Assembly: GCF_003086295.3 (NCBI RefSeq)
Contig: NC_092039.1
Location: 94,511,061 to 94,575,060 of the forward strand
Reading direction: 5' to 3'
Length of the DNA: 64,000 bases
Source: Arachis hypogaea
Taxonomy: Eukaryota; Streptophyta; Magnoliopsida; Fabales; Fabaceae
Shown here: piece after piece, positions 43,540-56,096 of the stretch
Layout of the letters: every line of letters begins with the position of its first letter
How positions within the stretch are numbered: position 1 is the stretch's first letter
Made by a program: the position numbers and the translations under genes
The notes under the pieces: generated by a model
Told to the model about the DNA's origin: nothing
The model's database searches: none
What the model saw: only the letters and a program-made list of their open reading frames with translations

Positions 43540-44022
43540 ATTTGTGAACCCTTCGTGAATTGTTTGAGTTTGTCCAAGATGCAGGCCCAATATCCATTTA
43601 CACTTTCTATCAAAGGTTGATGGCCCTAAGATCATGTTTTGAACTTTCTTCTTTTTTTAGCTTTTGGTTTAGGTTCTTTTGGTTTAGATCTCTCTTTAAA
43701 GTTGGATTCCAAAGATTGCTTAGAGACATCCAAAGACGATCTAAATATTGAACAAGAATTTTACATGTGGAAAGAAAAGGCAAAGGAGAAAGAAATGATT
43801 AATGAAGAGCAAAAGGTTAAGTTGAATGATGCTGAGCACAAGTTAAAAGATCAAGGACGTTAACTAAAAGCTCAACAGAAAAGAATTTATTCTACTAAAA
43901 ACACACTTCATGCTTTGTATAAAAAGTTGAATCTCTCATTTCCTTTAAGTTTGTCTATTCCTGCGGAAGATGAGCTTGGGACAGGCTTTAGTGATGATGA
44001 GGATGATAACACGAGTGATTGA
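43540..44022 (+). pseudogene. Coiled-coil protein exon inside CACTA, one stop
   Basis: A frame readable from about 43639 to TGA 44020-44022, interrupted by TAA 43861-43863. It gives a strongly charged, heptad-like stretch (EQEFYMWKEKAKEKEMINEE, QKVKLNDAEHKLKDQG), then KNTLHALYKKLNLSFPLSL and an acidic end GFSDDEDDNTSD. The acidic end followed by a true stop suggests a C-terminal exon. It could be the last exon of the element's own second gene (TnpA-like proteins have coiled coils) or a captured host exon; I cannot decide between these. Confidence 0.5.
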
Positions 44023-44279
44023 TGTATAGAGTATATGTTTTTTCTGATTTAGATTAAAGAATTTTTAGGTGAATTGGTTAGTACATTTTATTTTATTCAT
44101 GATTTGTGACCTTTCTAAAGGAATTCTTTGTTTTAGTTTAATTATTTTTTTTACTTTAGTTTGATTATATTTATGGACAAAAATATTTTAATAATAAATA
44201 CTTTTGTTAACTCTTTTATGGTAATTAACTTTTTCATGACTTTATTATGTGTTTATAATTTCAATGATGTAATATGAAA

Positions 44280-44900
44280 ATTTTATTTACTATAATGGTC
44301 TTAATATAGAAAGTAGATCGAATACAATCTATTTTCTAAAATATTTATATATTAAATAGCAAATTATTTTGTATGAAAATTGTTTGAAATATTATGTTAA
44401 ATTTGTGCGAAAATAATATTTTGTTTTGTATGAGATTTGTTTTAAATATGTAAATTATATTAAATTAAATTTTTTTGAAATTTAATCAAAAAATATTTGA
44501 TTTGTCTAAAATTTGTTCGGAAAAAATTTGTTATATCTGACTAAATTCATTAGAAATTTGTTTGAAATGAAGTATCTTTTTTGTTTGAAATTTGTCTAAA
44601 ATAAAATATTTTTACATTTGAAATATTTCTGAAATACATTGTTTTTATGTTGGCTAATCTATCTAAAATTTGTCTAAAATATATCATAATAGTTAGAAAT
44701 CTAGCAGATAAATACCTATTCAAAATCTGTCACAAAATCATTTGAAAAAATTTCGGACGAAATTTCAGACAAAATATAAATTAGTAACAAGAATTTTTGG
44801 GACAAAAAAATCATCTCAATTTTGTTCGAAAGAAAAATTGTCTATAATTTATTCAAAATTTATCTCAATTTTGTCTCAAAATTCATCCAAAAAATACTGA
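44280..44900. repeat. Degenerate TTTGTCTAAAAT-type short repeats
   Basis: Many imperfect copies of AAATTTGT(C/T)TGAAAT and its complement alternate over about 600 bp. No coding potential is seen. It resembles decayed internal repeats of a DNA transposon. Confidence 0.45.
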
Positions 44901-45016
44901 TTTATAGTAGTAATTTTAGTTTTGTTTATATTTCCATTAATGTTTATTTTATTCAAGATCAAACCATAGTAACAAATAGATTTTGTGCAGGGTATATGAA
45001 AAGAACAAATCATAAT

Positions 45017-45132
45017 CTCAACAAGTTGCAACTACAAACTACTACTACCAGAGTGTATGTTAATATTTAGAAATGCTTAATTTCTTATACTACAATTTCA
45101 ACAAGTTGCAACTACAAACTACTACTACCAGG
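45017..45132 (+). repeat. Direct repeat ACAAGTTGCAACTACAAACT
   Basis: A ~36-bp sequence ending CTACTACTACCAG occurs at about 45017-45053 and again at 45088-45132. The second copy ends CCAG followed by GTATAAC, which resembles an exon-intron border, and the first lies shortly after TTTTGTGCAG, an acceptor-like site. Confidence 0.6.
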
Positions 45133-45521
45133 TATAACATGTGTGTACACAATTTATCTTAATGTTTGAAAAAAGATTAAGAGTGATTAGCGCTTAAAAG
45201 AGATGCTTAGTTTCTTCTAGCTTAATAATATTTTAAAGCTATCCTATTCTTCCTTAAAATTTATGATGTTTATTGTATAATGTTCATATTTATAAAATAT
45301 TAAAATTTATTTTTCTCCAACTTGTCTCTGTATACTGAATTATCTTATCTTCTATGATACGTTTTATTAATGGATGCTTGGTAATTTCAAATTAGTAAAT
45401 GTGGTTGGTTATCTTCTTTGTTTTGTTACATTCGAATTGACATTCTAGGAATAATTTAATCCAATAGTTGTAGATGTATAGAAGATTTATAAATTAGTTT
45501 ATTTCCTTTCATCTAACTCAG

Positions 45522-45859
45522 GGTATACTATTCTTCCATATGGAAGATGGGATTCCTCCAACTGATAAGTCATCAGACTTTTTGTGGGCCAAGGGTGATT
45601 GGCCACAAGATGGGTAGGCAGGTTTGGAATCTACTCCTACTCCTATATGTGTTTTGCCTCGTGTTGGTCTTGGAAACAAAGGTGCACACCTTGGGCTCGA
45701 CGGAGTAACTGTTGGCGTAGGATCTTCAGATTGGCCTAGCAAAGACTTTACTGGTGGTGGAGTATTATGAGTTAATGATTTTGCTGGTATTAGTACCTTT
45801 GGATTAGGTTGGAGAATTCAACAAGATTTTGGAGATGTTGATCCACCTGCAACTATGGA
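45522..45859 (+). pseudogene. Exon-like fragment with splice sites, two stops
   Basis: CTAACTCAG acceptor-like sequence precedes, and GTAAGTACG donor-like sequence follows ATGGAGAAC. Between them one frame reads MEDGIPPTDKSSDFLWAKGD, then GLGNKGAHLGLDGVTVGVGS, SKDFTGGGVL and FGLGWRIQQDFGDVDPPATM, broken by TAG near 45617 and TGA near 45769. The Gly/Asp/Trp-rich composition is protein-like. I do not recognise the family. It may be a captured host exon or an exon of a CACTA accessory gene. A minus-strand frame over the same bases (45742-45518) is judged a shadow. Confidence 0.5.
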
Positions 45860-47301
45860 GAACGTAAGTACGAAGGATTTGTCTAGTCATTTAATGAGAC
45901 CTTCCTTCTTCGTTAGCTCAAACAATACACACTTTTATTTGTGGGAGGTTAGAAATTATTATCTTGTTAATTGTTATACATATACGAAAGATATATCTGT
46001 ATGCGCATGTATTTGTATAAAATCAAGTATAGTGATGGTTTTCTCTTTTCTATCATATGGTATCTTATTAGCATGTTACAATTCCAGCATCATGTATATA
46101 TATTCAAACGATTTTTCTATCACTTGAAAAGAAGCTGTAATGTGAGACAACAATTTGTAGGATTATGCCACTAGATTCTTTCAAAAATAGAGCCCCGCTT
46201 TTAATTAATTTATTTGAAAACTGAAGATAAGAATTAAACTTATTCTCATTCTATAGATTCTTCTAAGTATTATTGTAACATTTGAAAGATAGCAATGCGT
46301 GTTAATGGCTGCAATTGGGATTGACACTTGTTGATATCAAGATTTAACGTTTGCTTAAAAAAAGTGACATTCTGTATAAATTTAATTAATAATAGTATGT
46401 AAAAATGTTAATTATTTCAATTTATTAAGTTTGGATAGAGATGGACACCCAGTTTGTGTCAATATTATTTGAAAGTATTTGTGCATTTTCAATTGAGCCA
46501 ATAATTACATTCTTACTTGATGCAAAGCTTCCAAATTCAGAGAAGGTTTACACTTGTATTTATCATGATGAATGGATCTTCTTGTATTTTGTAATCTTGA
46601 GAGCGCATTGAATATTATGGGTTTTGATTATCTATTACGAATTGGTTGATGAACATACGATTTTTGTTATGATTGGTGAGTTGGGTCTCATAAATCGACA
46701 ATAATTGAGGTGGAATGGGCTTTTCTCCTCCTCACCTGCTAAATAAAATTATGCTAGTGCTATATCAATTTAATTTGTTACATTGCGGATAAACATAAAT
46801 TTGGATGATTTATCATGGTTGTTATTTTAACAATATTCCATATGTTATGGTTTATTAATTAATTATAGACTATTACTGTCACTGCAAAAGGTAGCATAAG
46901 TATTATAGCTATTTTTTTAGGCAAGCTTGGCTCAGGCAATACCAAACGAGACTGAAAAAAGAAAAAAGTAAGTCTTAGTAATTACAAGATGAACGTGTTG
47001 TCAATAGTTCACTTCATTATGAGAATACATTTTAAAGGCCCTTGAGCTTTAGAATGAATCTGAGTCTTCTTCTATAAAAACAAAAAGAAATAAAAAGGAT
47101 TAAGGCTTTAAGAAATCAGTCACTGCTAAATATCTTTGTACGTCAGTGATGTTACATGACTAAGTTTGAATTAGTTTCAGCTTTTTTTTTCTTTTCTCTT
47201 TAATAGTTTTGTTTTTAATTGATGTTTCCTTCATTCTTCCAAAAGATAGTTAGTAGGAATTGTTGAAATAATTTCTAATTTTTGGTATGTTCAAAAGGAC
47301 A
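45860..47301. other. CACTA interior, AT-rich
   Basis: No convincing frame or repeat. Probably intron or decayed element sequence. Confidence 0.4.
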
Positions 47302-47712
47302 ATGCAAAGGGTGGCACTCGAAAAGTGTCCAATGTAATACCCGGTCTAACCGAAATTAATTAAATAATAAGTCAAATAGGAGCGAATACGGTTGGAAGAT
47401 TTGGCAATTGGAATTTGATGATTTCAATATGATATTTGGATTCAGTGAATTTTTCCGAGTCGGAAGACATAGTTTTCTGCGTAAAAACGCGCAGTGGAAT
47501 TTTGATCGGTAGTACCGGCTGAGACTTGTCTGGTACTGCAGCTGAGAAAACTGATTATGAGTAAATAAGATTAAGAAATAAGGAATTATAATTAGAGGAG
47601 GTAGAAATATTTGAAGTGCGATTTAGAGCGCTAATCTTAAAGGTTTTGGTCTAAAATTGGGCCAACGGACAAAAATAAGTGAACTGGGTCTAAGTGGGCT
47701 CAAGACCCAACA

Positions 47713-47720
47713 TATATAAA
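47713..47720 (+). promoter_or_regulatory. LTR TATA box TATATAAA
   Basis: TATATAAACATTAG lies about 380 bp into the LTR, followed by a GAAGAGAGAAGAG tract typical of plant 5' leaders. Conserved at 54457-54464. Confidence 0.6.
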
Positions 47721-49342
47721 CATTAGTTATGAGCATTTCAGCTCATTTTACCCTAAAACAGAGGTTGGGGCGCTGAAATAAAGAAGAGAGAAGAGAAGAG
47801 AGAAAACCTAACTCTCTTTGATCTTCAAATCACCATAACTTGAGTTACGGAGCTCCGATTGACGAGCCGTTTGCGGCCACGCGTCACTCTTCTCATCCTC
47901 TACATTTCTATCTAAGTTTTGTAGTGAGTATTCCATTCATCTCTGCCCAATTTTTGAAATTTCCCACTGTTACACGTTTTTGGGAAGTTAGTGTTGAAAT
48001 CTTGTGATTTTGGGTGTTTAGGGATACTCCAACATGGATTCTAAGTGAGTTCTATCCCTACTTCATATGGGCTGAGATAAGAAGAGCTCAAACCCTTGTG
48101 ATTTGTCATTTTTATGAGCCCTAGATTGATGTATGTATGTGATATTGGTTATGTTAGTGTATTTGATGGTTTTGGTACACAATTGGGAGATTGGTTTTGT
48201 TTGAGGAGCTTTGGTGAGGCTTGGGGCTAAGGTTGGTGGAGACTTCCAAAGAAGAGGCTCAATTGATTTGGCTACAAGAGGTACGGTTTAAGTTTCATTT
48301 AGGTACCGTGTGGTGTAAATGGTTGATGTTAATATGCATAGTTGGTATGTAATGTGAATTGATGATTGGGTTGAGAATTGTGTAGCCTTGTATGCTTGGT
48401 GTATTGAAAATTTGATGTATTGGGTAATGAGTATTAATTTGTGGTTTATGCATTTAAATTGTGAAATTGGGCCGGAGGCCGTAAATTTTGGGCTGGAGGC
48501 CAGAAAGAGGTAAGGGAGGTAAGTTGATGTGTGCATTGTATGATGACACAAGTGAGTGGATGAATTTCATATAATGAATATGCGAATGATTGGGTTGATT
48601 GTTGAATAATAAGATTTGAGGAGTTGGAAGGTGAAATTATGTAGATGAGGTATGTTTGGTTTTGGGTTGAGAAATATTATGTGGTCATATATGTGATTAT
48701 GATTATTGATGTCTTGATGGTATGATGATGCATGAGAGGTATATATATTGTGATATATGCTTGAGGAATGATTAAGGTTGATTTGTGGGTGAAACCACGT
48801 AATAGTGATTATGATATTGATTATGTATAATGATGGTTGATTGGAAATAGTATTGTTGGAAATTGAGATGAGGAAGGATGTATGACATGTTGATATGTTT
48901 GTAATTTAGCCATTTGCTTGAAATGGGTAAAGATGGTTATATGGCGGTTTTGTGAATCATGGTAAAGTGTTAATGTATGAGTTGAGGAGGCTTGATGTTG
49001 ATTTTGGTATATTTTGATTGATTTCAAAAAGGGTTGAAACTAGCATGTTTTGGTTGATTTTAAAAAGGGTTGAAAATGGCTTGTTTTGAAAATGGCACTT
49101 TGTGGTTTTATATGAAAAACATGGTTTTTGGGCATACTTTGACGGGACATAACTTGGACTACGGATCTCTGTTTTGTGCCAAATCTATTTAAAAATGAAA
49201 TTGGATCCGGGATGTCCATGCCGTTCGAAGAACGGGTGAAAAACGATTTAAAATGAGAAAGTTATGTCCGTCGGAAGATTGGGGGTTGAATCTGTGAATT
49301 CTGCAGCTTTTGACTTAGAAATTTTTTTAGCAGAATGACCCT

Positions 49343-49645
49343 CCACGCGTAGGCGCACTTGGCGCGAACGCGTCGTTCTTCGAGAAGGCACCATCCACGC
49401 GTGCGCGTGGTGTGCGCGTGCGCGTCGATGCGCTGCACCCAATGCCCAGCCATTTTCCCGAGAGTTGTGCCAGAGTTGTGCCAGTTTTGTGCCTGGGGCG
49501 CAAATGCACCCACGCGTACGCGTGGCTGACGCTTACACGTCGTCTGGCCGTGTTTCAATCCGCGCGTCCGCGTGTATGACGCATACGCATCGATGAGCTT
49601 TGTGGGCATCCACGAGTGCGCGTGGAGTACGCGTACGCGTGGCCC
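49343..49645. repeat. CpG-rich palindrome pairs in LTR
   Basis: Five pairs of motifs such as CCACGCGTACGCGTGG and GACGCATACGCATCG have centres about 17-18 bp apart (49350/49368, 49402/49419, 49517/49535, 49567/49585, 49619/49636). Frames reading through (minus strand, RVRVLHAHSWMP-like) result from the repeats. Confidence 0.75.
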
Positions 49646-50052
49646 TGTTTTCATTCCAAAGTTGATTTTTGAGTATTAAAAGCCAAATCTCATACTTCTA
49701 AGCCTCCGATCTCACCCCTTATGTATTAAATCATTATGATATGCCTAGCAATGAGAAAGGAGCTAGGGGATGTGGTAACTTGCGAGTGAAGCAAGGGGAA
49801 AAGTTATGATCAACGATGATTATATGAGATATGGAGGATGACGGTGGGAGTACCGTGTATGCCATGAGCCGAAGGGCTATATTTATTGATAAATGGATGG
49901 TTCTTGATTGGACTATGAGCCGGGTGGCTGAGTTATTGCCGGGTCACGACAAAGTCATTATTGATTATGGCTGAGTATAAATGCATATATGATTAATGAA
50001 TGAATGTGTTAAACGGATAATAATGGAAAATGTTGAAATGTGATGTGTAACC

Positions 50053-50402
50053 CCGGATAGTAGGCAGTGGCGTTGTCCACTTGCTCCGGGTATGAGACGG
50101 AAAATGATGTTTATGATAAATGAGTTAATTATGGAGTTTTGAATGAATGTAACTCTGATACCTGGGTAGTAGTAAGGGTTGTGGTTCGTCCCACTTGCTC
50201 CAGGTTAATGTTTGAGATTTGATAACAATGAGGATTGATAATATGAATTGAGATTGAATGAATATATGCTTGAGATACCTGGGCAGTAGCAAGGGTTGTG
50301 GTTCGTCCCGCTTGCTCCGGGCCAATGCTTAAGATACCTGGGCAGTAGCAAGGGTTGTGGTTATTCCACTGGCTCTGGGCTGAGCGGGTAGTAGCAAGGG
50401 GG
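50053..50402 (+). repeat. Hairpin-forming tandem units, three plus one divergent
   Basis: Units of about 58 bp starting CCTGGG(C/T)AGTAG begin near 50161, 50278 and 50337, with a shorter relative near 50045. Each can pair AGCAAG with CTTGCT and CCTGG with CCAGG. The last unit is a fusion of two unit types compared with the other LTR. Confidence 0.7.
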
Positions 50403-51396
50403 TTGTAGCTCAAACCTACTTGCTCCGCAAGGGGTGTTTCTATCCAATGGTTAGCTACCAGGACATGTCGGGTTGGCTATATAACCGACAGATGATATCA
50501 TCAGCCATAGGGCAGGCATACATCATTTGCATATGTTTGAATTGTTTGGGTTTGCCTATTTGTTTTGGATTTCTACATCATATATGCTATGTTACCTGAT
50601 TATGTGCTACTTGTTCTACTTGTACCTTATTTGTGTATTACTTGCCTGTATTGCTTGTGTTTGTACAACTGAGAGGCCCCTCATGCTGGTGTCGTTGGAT
50701 GTTGGGGGCTGTTCTTGATGAGATGAATTGGTGATGCGATTGCATGATGATGATGATTTTTGAATGAGGTAATTTGAGCCCCCTGGGTAGACGCAGTGAT
50801 GTGATTTCACTAGCTCCAGGCTAGGGTATGATGTATTGATATAGAGCTGCTGAGGCAGAATAACTGGTGATGGTTTTGCTTATGATTCTGAGTCTGATTC
50901 GTGGAAGAATCAGCGAGTTGGGAAACATGTGTAACATGAACTAGATTTAGTATCCCCTTACAACAGATGCCTATTTATGGATTAGTGAGAATCTAGGCTG
51001 GATACTTGGTGAAAAGGAGTTTAGGATGCTTAGTGAGTTTTTGTTGCAGTGCATTGTATTTATTTGGCACTTTTACCGTACTGGGAACCCATGGGCCGGG
51101 ATTCTCATTCTGTATATATCTCTTGTTTTTCAGATATAGGTTCAGGTACTCAGAAGTGAGCTGCGGTTCGTCTGAGAGACGCCGAAGATATTTATATTCT
51201 CTACTTTGTGTTTCGCTTAGAATCTCTCCACCTTTGTTTTGAAAAGACTATATTACGTGTTGAACTCTTTTGGAACTTGCCTATAGAGGCTCTTATATTT
51301 CCTTTGGGAGAGATTAGGATGTACTGTTGTCAGTTACTTTCATACTGTACCCTAGTCGGCCTAAACTTCGTGGGTCGCGACTAGTGGCTATTTACT

Positions 51397-51402
<6 letters not shown>

Positions 51403-51431
<29 letters not shown>
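51403..51431. repeat. (TA)n microsatellite
   Basis: A run of about 14 AT units in the LTR; the other LTR has about 16 at 58337-58368. Confidence 0.85.
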
Positions 51432-51434
<3 letters not shown>

Positions 51435-51691
51435 ATCTATTATCTATCTCTTAATCTCCTTTATGCCTTGTCCGTATATCGCTTTCGGCTTCACAGTTTA
51501 GCTTTTCGTTGTCGAAACGTGAGTGATACGTCTTCGCGATTTTATTTCTACTCTTTTCAGGCTTCTCGATTAATACTCCTTTCGAAATTAACTATATTTA
51601 TATATTAAAAATCCACTTGAGAGTCGTACCACCGTAATATCATTGACTTATGACTCGAGCATAAGGATTTGAATATTAGGGTGTTACATTA

Positions 51692-51703
51692 TGGTATCAA
51701 AGC
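51692..51703 (+). other. Primer binding site, initiator tRNA-Met type
   Basis: TGGTATCAAAGC starts three bases after the LTR end. It differs by one base from the common plant TGGTATCAGAGC site. Confidence 0.82.
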
Positions 51704-51898
51704 AGTTCGTCCTCGTGAGCCTGAGGGATGGGACTGCTTATGCTTCAATGCATACTCTGAGTCTGTGCCTGTGCTAGTTAGGGTATCTAACCGATACATC
51801 TAGCATGAAGTCCATGCCTTTGGTACTTTGAAGTACTATACTTCCGATATTGAGACTGATCAACTTGATATCGATTGTTTGGTGTGTATAGGAACCAG

Positions 51899-52943
51899 AT
51901 GGCGCCTCGTGGACCCGGTCGGGGACGTGAAAGAGATCGTACTAGCACGCAGGAACCGGAAATCAACCCGAATAACCCGGTAAACCTTATGGCGGCGTTG
52001 GAGAATATGGCTGCTGCTATGCAAGCCACTGCGGAGGCTCTTGGGCAACAGATAAACAATAATGGCAATAGCGGAAGTGTAGCTCAGGGCCCGATGACAC
52101 TGGCAACTTTCTTAAAGGTTAATCCACCTAAGTTCAAGGGAACCACCAATCCGACTGAAGCTGATACTTGGTTTCAGGCCATGGAGCGAGCACTGCAAGC
52201 GCAGTTGGTGCCTGAAGAGCAGCGTGTTGAATTTGCTACCTATCTGTTCACGGGGGAAGCATCACATTGGTGGCAAGGGGCTCGACGTCTCCTGCAACAG
52301 GGGAATGATCCTATCACTTGGGATGCCTTCCAGGTGGAATTCTATAAGAAGTACTTTCCGAATTCCGCCAGAACAGCCAAGGAATTGGAGTTACTACAGC
52401 TGAAGCAAGGTGCTATGGCCGTATCTGAGTATACAGACAAATTTGAGGAGCTATTCAGGTTTTTCCGCATGTGTCAGGGAGCTCCGGGAGACTTTGAGGA
52501 ATGGAAGTGTATTAAGTATGAGGGAGGACTTCGAAGTGAAATCCTGAGCTCCGTTGGACCGATGGAGATTAGGGTCTTCTCTGAACTTATGAACAAGAGC
52601 CGTATTGCTGAAGAATGTGTGAAGAAGGCTGTTGAGGCAAAGAATGACCGTTGGGAGTCCCACCACAGGGAGCACAATCAAGAATACCCAACAAGGGGTC
52701 AAGAGTTTAAGAGAAGAGGATACCCACAACGTTTTCCTCAAAGGCGAAATGACCTTGCGACGAGTGAGGAGTCCCAAAGAAACGGTAAGGGAAAAACGGG
52801 CAGCGGCTGTTTCTGATGTTTCGAGCTGTCAGAGGTGTGGAAGTCATCATCCAAATAGGCCGTGCCGATTGGGGTCAGGCGTATGTTACAAGTGCGGGTT
52901 ACTAGGACATGTATCAAGAAATTGCCAACAAGGAGAGATTTAG
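51899..52943 (+). pseudogene. gag with zinc knuckle, frameshifted
   Basis: ATG 51899 (MAPRGPGRGRERDR). The first frame is open for 305 codons to TGA near 52814. It includes a retrotransposon-gag domain (about residues 70-200: FKGTTNPTEADTWFQAMERA, FYKKYFPNSARTAKELELLQ) and a basic Arg/Gln-rich part. Near 52790 the frame changes, and the CCHC zinc knuckle (52884-52925, C-x2-C-x4-H-x4-C: CYKCGLLGHVSRNC) lies in another frame ending 52943. An earlier Cys/His motif CQRCGSHHPNRPC precedes it. The knuckle would bind element RNA. A one-base indel disconnects it, unless frameshifting is used, which I consider unlikely. The product is structural Gag for particle assembly. Confidence 0.85.
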
Positions 52944-54063
52944 GATGCGGGCCGATTGCGGCAGTAAGATTGAGGTAATTGCAATAATCAGGCCTAAATG
53001 GCAGTGTGTGATTTTATAATACCGCATGTACAGTAGAACTGGGACTGTCGAGCTTAATATTAGACTGAGAAGCAAACCGGATGGTCCGAGTAAGGATTTG
53101 CCTTAATATAAATAGATAAATGCCTGTGATGTAAATGATTTTCTGTTGAGAATTATGCGTTGCGTTTGTTATGTAGTTGGTTGACCTTTGGATTTTTGGT
53201 GAAATGGATTGAACCCGTGACTTTAGTTCCTTTGATTTAAATAGATAAGGGATGGTCCTAAATAATGGATTTGGAAACGTTGATTTGAATTGTCGGTCAA
53301 GTTAAATTGTGGCTGTGAGCCTTGATGGTTCTGAAACGGATGAGAAAATTATCATCGATGTGTAATCGGATTTAGATGATGATTGAGTGCAAGTCGTCGT
53401 GTTCGAGAGATGAGTGCTATGATGTTTGGTCACGGTGACCTTGGATTTAGATCAAGATTTGTAATGATCGGTTTCAGAGGAATCATTTGGAAACCTTTAA
53501 ATTGCAATACTGATGTGGTACTGAGATTGGTTTGAGGGAACCCGTGACGGGTGGTAAACTCCAACTTTTGGGGAGGTGCTGTTGAATTTTTCCAAGAATT
53601 TGAAGGAGTGTTGGTTATATTTTTGAAAATGATTTTTGATCTGAGTAACTTCAACAGAAGAGATGTGTCTCGAAAGCTTTTATAAATTAGTAAAGGAAAG
53701 CGGATTCTTAAGAGTTTGTCAGCTTGTTAGTCCAAACTCATTGAATTCTAAAAACGAAAAAAGCTTTGATTGATTATAGTAATGTGGGATGATGTCTATG
53801 ATTAACGATGATGGCAATATTATTGATGACATGATTTAGATTTAATAGGGTGTGAGTTGATGAGATGGTAAAAGTAAGGAACGAGGCTGTTGGTCGGCAT
53901 TGAATGAACGACCGAGGCCCTCAGGAATAGAGAAATCAGAGCGCGGCAACGGAAGCGCGCAGAGTAAAAGGACCTTGGAACTGTTATGCATTTGATATAA
54001 AGGAAGACTATGCTCGCGTACTCGTAGTGATAGATGGAATTTTCGAGGGCGAAAATTTCTGTT
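52944..54063. other. Non-coding internal remnant of gag-only element
   Basis: About 1.1 kb where a full element would have protease and polymerase. No motif is recognised, and open frames are short. The end (GAATTTTCGAGGGCGAAAAT, 54038-54057) resembles the pre-polypurine segment of Tekay/Del-type elements. Confidence 0.6.
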
Positions 54064-54075
54064 AGGAGGGTAGAA
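54064..54075 (+). other. Polypurine tract
   Basis: AGGAGGGTAGAA lies directly before the 3' LTR start TGTAATAC. Confidence 0.75.
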
Positions 54076-54456
54076 TGTAATACCCGGTCTAATCGAAATT
54101 AATTAAATAATAAGTTAAATAGGAGTGAATATGGTTGGAAGATTTGGCAATTGGAATTTCATGATTTCAATATGATATTTGGATTCAGTGAATTTTTTCC
54201 GAGTCGGAAGACATAGTTTTCTGCGTAAAAGCGCACAGTAGAATTTTGATCGGCAGTACCGGCTGAGACCTGTCTGGTACTGCAGCTGAGAAAATTGATT
54301 ATGAGTAAATAAGATTAAGAAATGAGGAATTATAATTAGGGGAGGTAGAAATATCTGAAGTGCGATTTAGAGCGCTAATCTTAAAGGTTTTGGTCCAAAA
54401 TTGGGCCAACGGACAAAAATAAGTGAACTGGGTCTAAGTGGGCTCAAGACCCAACA

Positions 54457-54464
54457 TATATAAA
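54457..54464 (+). promoter_or_regulatory. LTR TATA box TATATAAA
   Basis: Same promoter as 47713-47720, in the 3' LTR. Confidence 0.55.
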
Positions 54465-56096
54465 CATTAATTATGATCATTTCAGCTCATTTTACCCTAA
54501 AAGAGAGGTTGGGGCGCTGAAATAAAGAAGAGAGAAGAGAAGAGAGAAAACCTAACTCTCTTTGATCTTCAAATCACCATAACTTGAGCTACGGAGCTCC
54601 GATTGACGAGCCGTTTACGGCCACGCGTCACTCTTCTCATCCTCTACATTTCTATCTAAGTTTTGTGGTGAGTATTCCATTCATCTCTGCCCAGTTTTCG
54701 AAATTTCCCACTGTTACACGTTTTTGGAAAGTTAGTGTTGAAATCTTGTGATTTTGGGTGTTTAGGGATACTCCAACATGGATTCTAAGTGAGTTCTATC
54801 CCTACTTCATATGGGCTGAGGTAAGAAGTGCTCAAACCCTTGTGATTTGTCATTTTTATGAGCCCTAGGTTGATGTATGTATGTGATATTGGTTATGTTA
54901 GTGTATTTGATGGTTTGGATGCACAATTGGGAGATTAGTTTTGCTTGAGGAGCTTTGGTGAGGCTTGGGGCTAAGGTTGGTGGAGACTTCCAAAGAAGAG
55001 GCTCAATTGATTTGGCTACAAGAGGTACGGTTTAAGTTTCATTTAAGTACCGTATGGTGTGATGAGAATTCCTAGGCTAAATGCCCCTAAGATTAAGTTT
55101 GGATTGTGTAAATGGTTGATGCTAATATGCATAGTTGGTATGTAATGTGAATTGATGATTGGGTTGAGAATTGTGTGGCCTTGTATGCTTGGTGTATTGA
55201 AAATTTGATGTATTGGGTAATGAGTATTAATTTGTGGTTTATGCATTTAAATTGTGAAATTGGGCCGGAGGCCAGAAAGAGGTAAGGGAGGTAAGTTGAT
55301 GTGTGCATTGTATGATGACACAAGTGAGTGGATGAATTTCATATAATGAATATGCGGATGATTGGGTTGATTGTTGAATAATAAGATTTGAGGAGTTGGA
55401 AGGTGAAATTATGTAGATGAGGTATGTTTGGTTTTGGGTTGAGAAATATTATGTGGTCATATATGTGATTATGATTATTGATGTCTTGATGGTATGATGA
55501 TGCATGAGAGGTATATATATTGTGATATATGCTTGAGGAATGATTAAGGTTGATTTGTGGGTGAAACCACATGATAGTGATTATGATATTGATTATGTAT
55601 AATGATGGTTGATTGGAAATAGTATTGTTGGAAATTAAGATGAGGAATGATGTATGACATGTTGATATGTTTGTAGTTTAGCCATTTGCTTGAAATTGGT
55701 AAAGATGGTTATATGGCGGTTTTGTGAATCGTGGTAAAGTGTTAATGTATGAGTTGAGGAGGCTTGATGTTTATTTTGGTATATTTTGATTCATTTCAAA
55801 AAGGGTTGAAACTAGCATGTTTTGGTTGATTTTAAAAAGGGTTGAAAATGGCTTTTGTGGTTTTATATGAAAAACATGGTTTTTGGGCATACTTTGACGG
55901 GACATAACTTGGACTACAGATCTCTGTTTTGTGACAAATCTATTTAGAAATGAAATTGGATCCGGGATGTCTATGCCGTTCGAAGAACGGGTGAAAAACG
56001 ATTTAAAATGAGAAAGTTATGTCCGTTGGAAGATTGGGGGTTGAATCTGTGAATTCCGCAGCTTTTAACTTAGACATTTTTTTAGCAGAATGACCC

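Larger units (their letters stand above)
47333..51688 (+). mobile_element. 5' LTR of gag-only element
   Basis: Contains a TATA box (47713-47720), a transcribed-looking GAAGAGAGAAGAG segment after it, CpG palindrome pairs (49343-49645), tandem hairpin units (about 50053-50400) and a (TA)n run (51403-51431). Relative to the other LTR it lacks about 50 bp near 48312 and about three tandem units, and has some 20 bp extra near 48480. Confidence 0.92.

Noticed and set aside
49248..49654. Frames of up to 130 codons on the minus strand, also at 56003-56409
   Set aside because: They read through CpG palindrome pairs in the LTR and appear in three overlapping frames.
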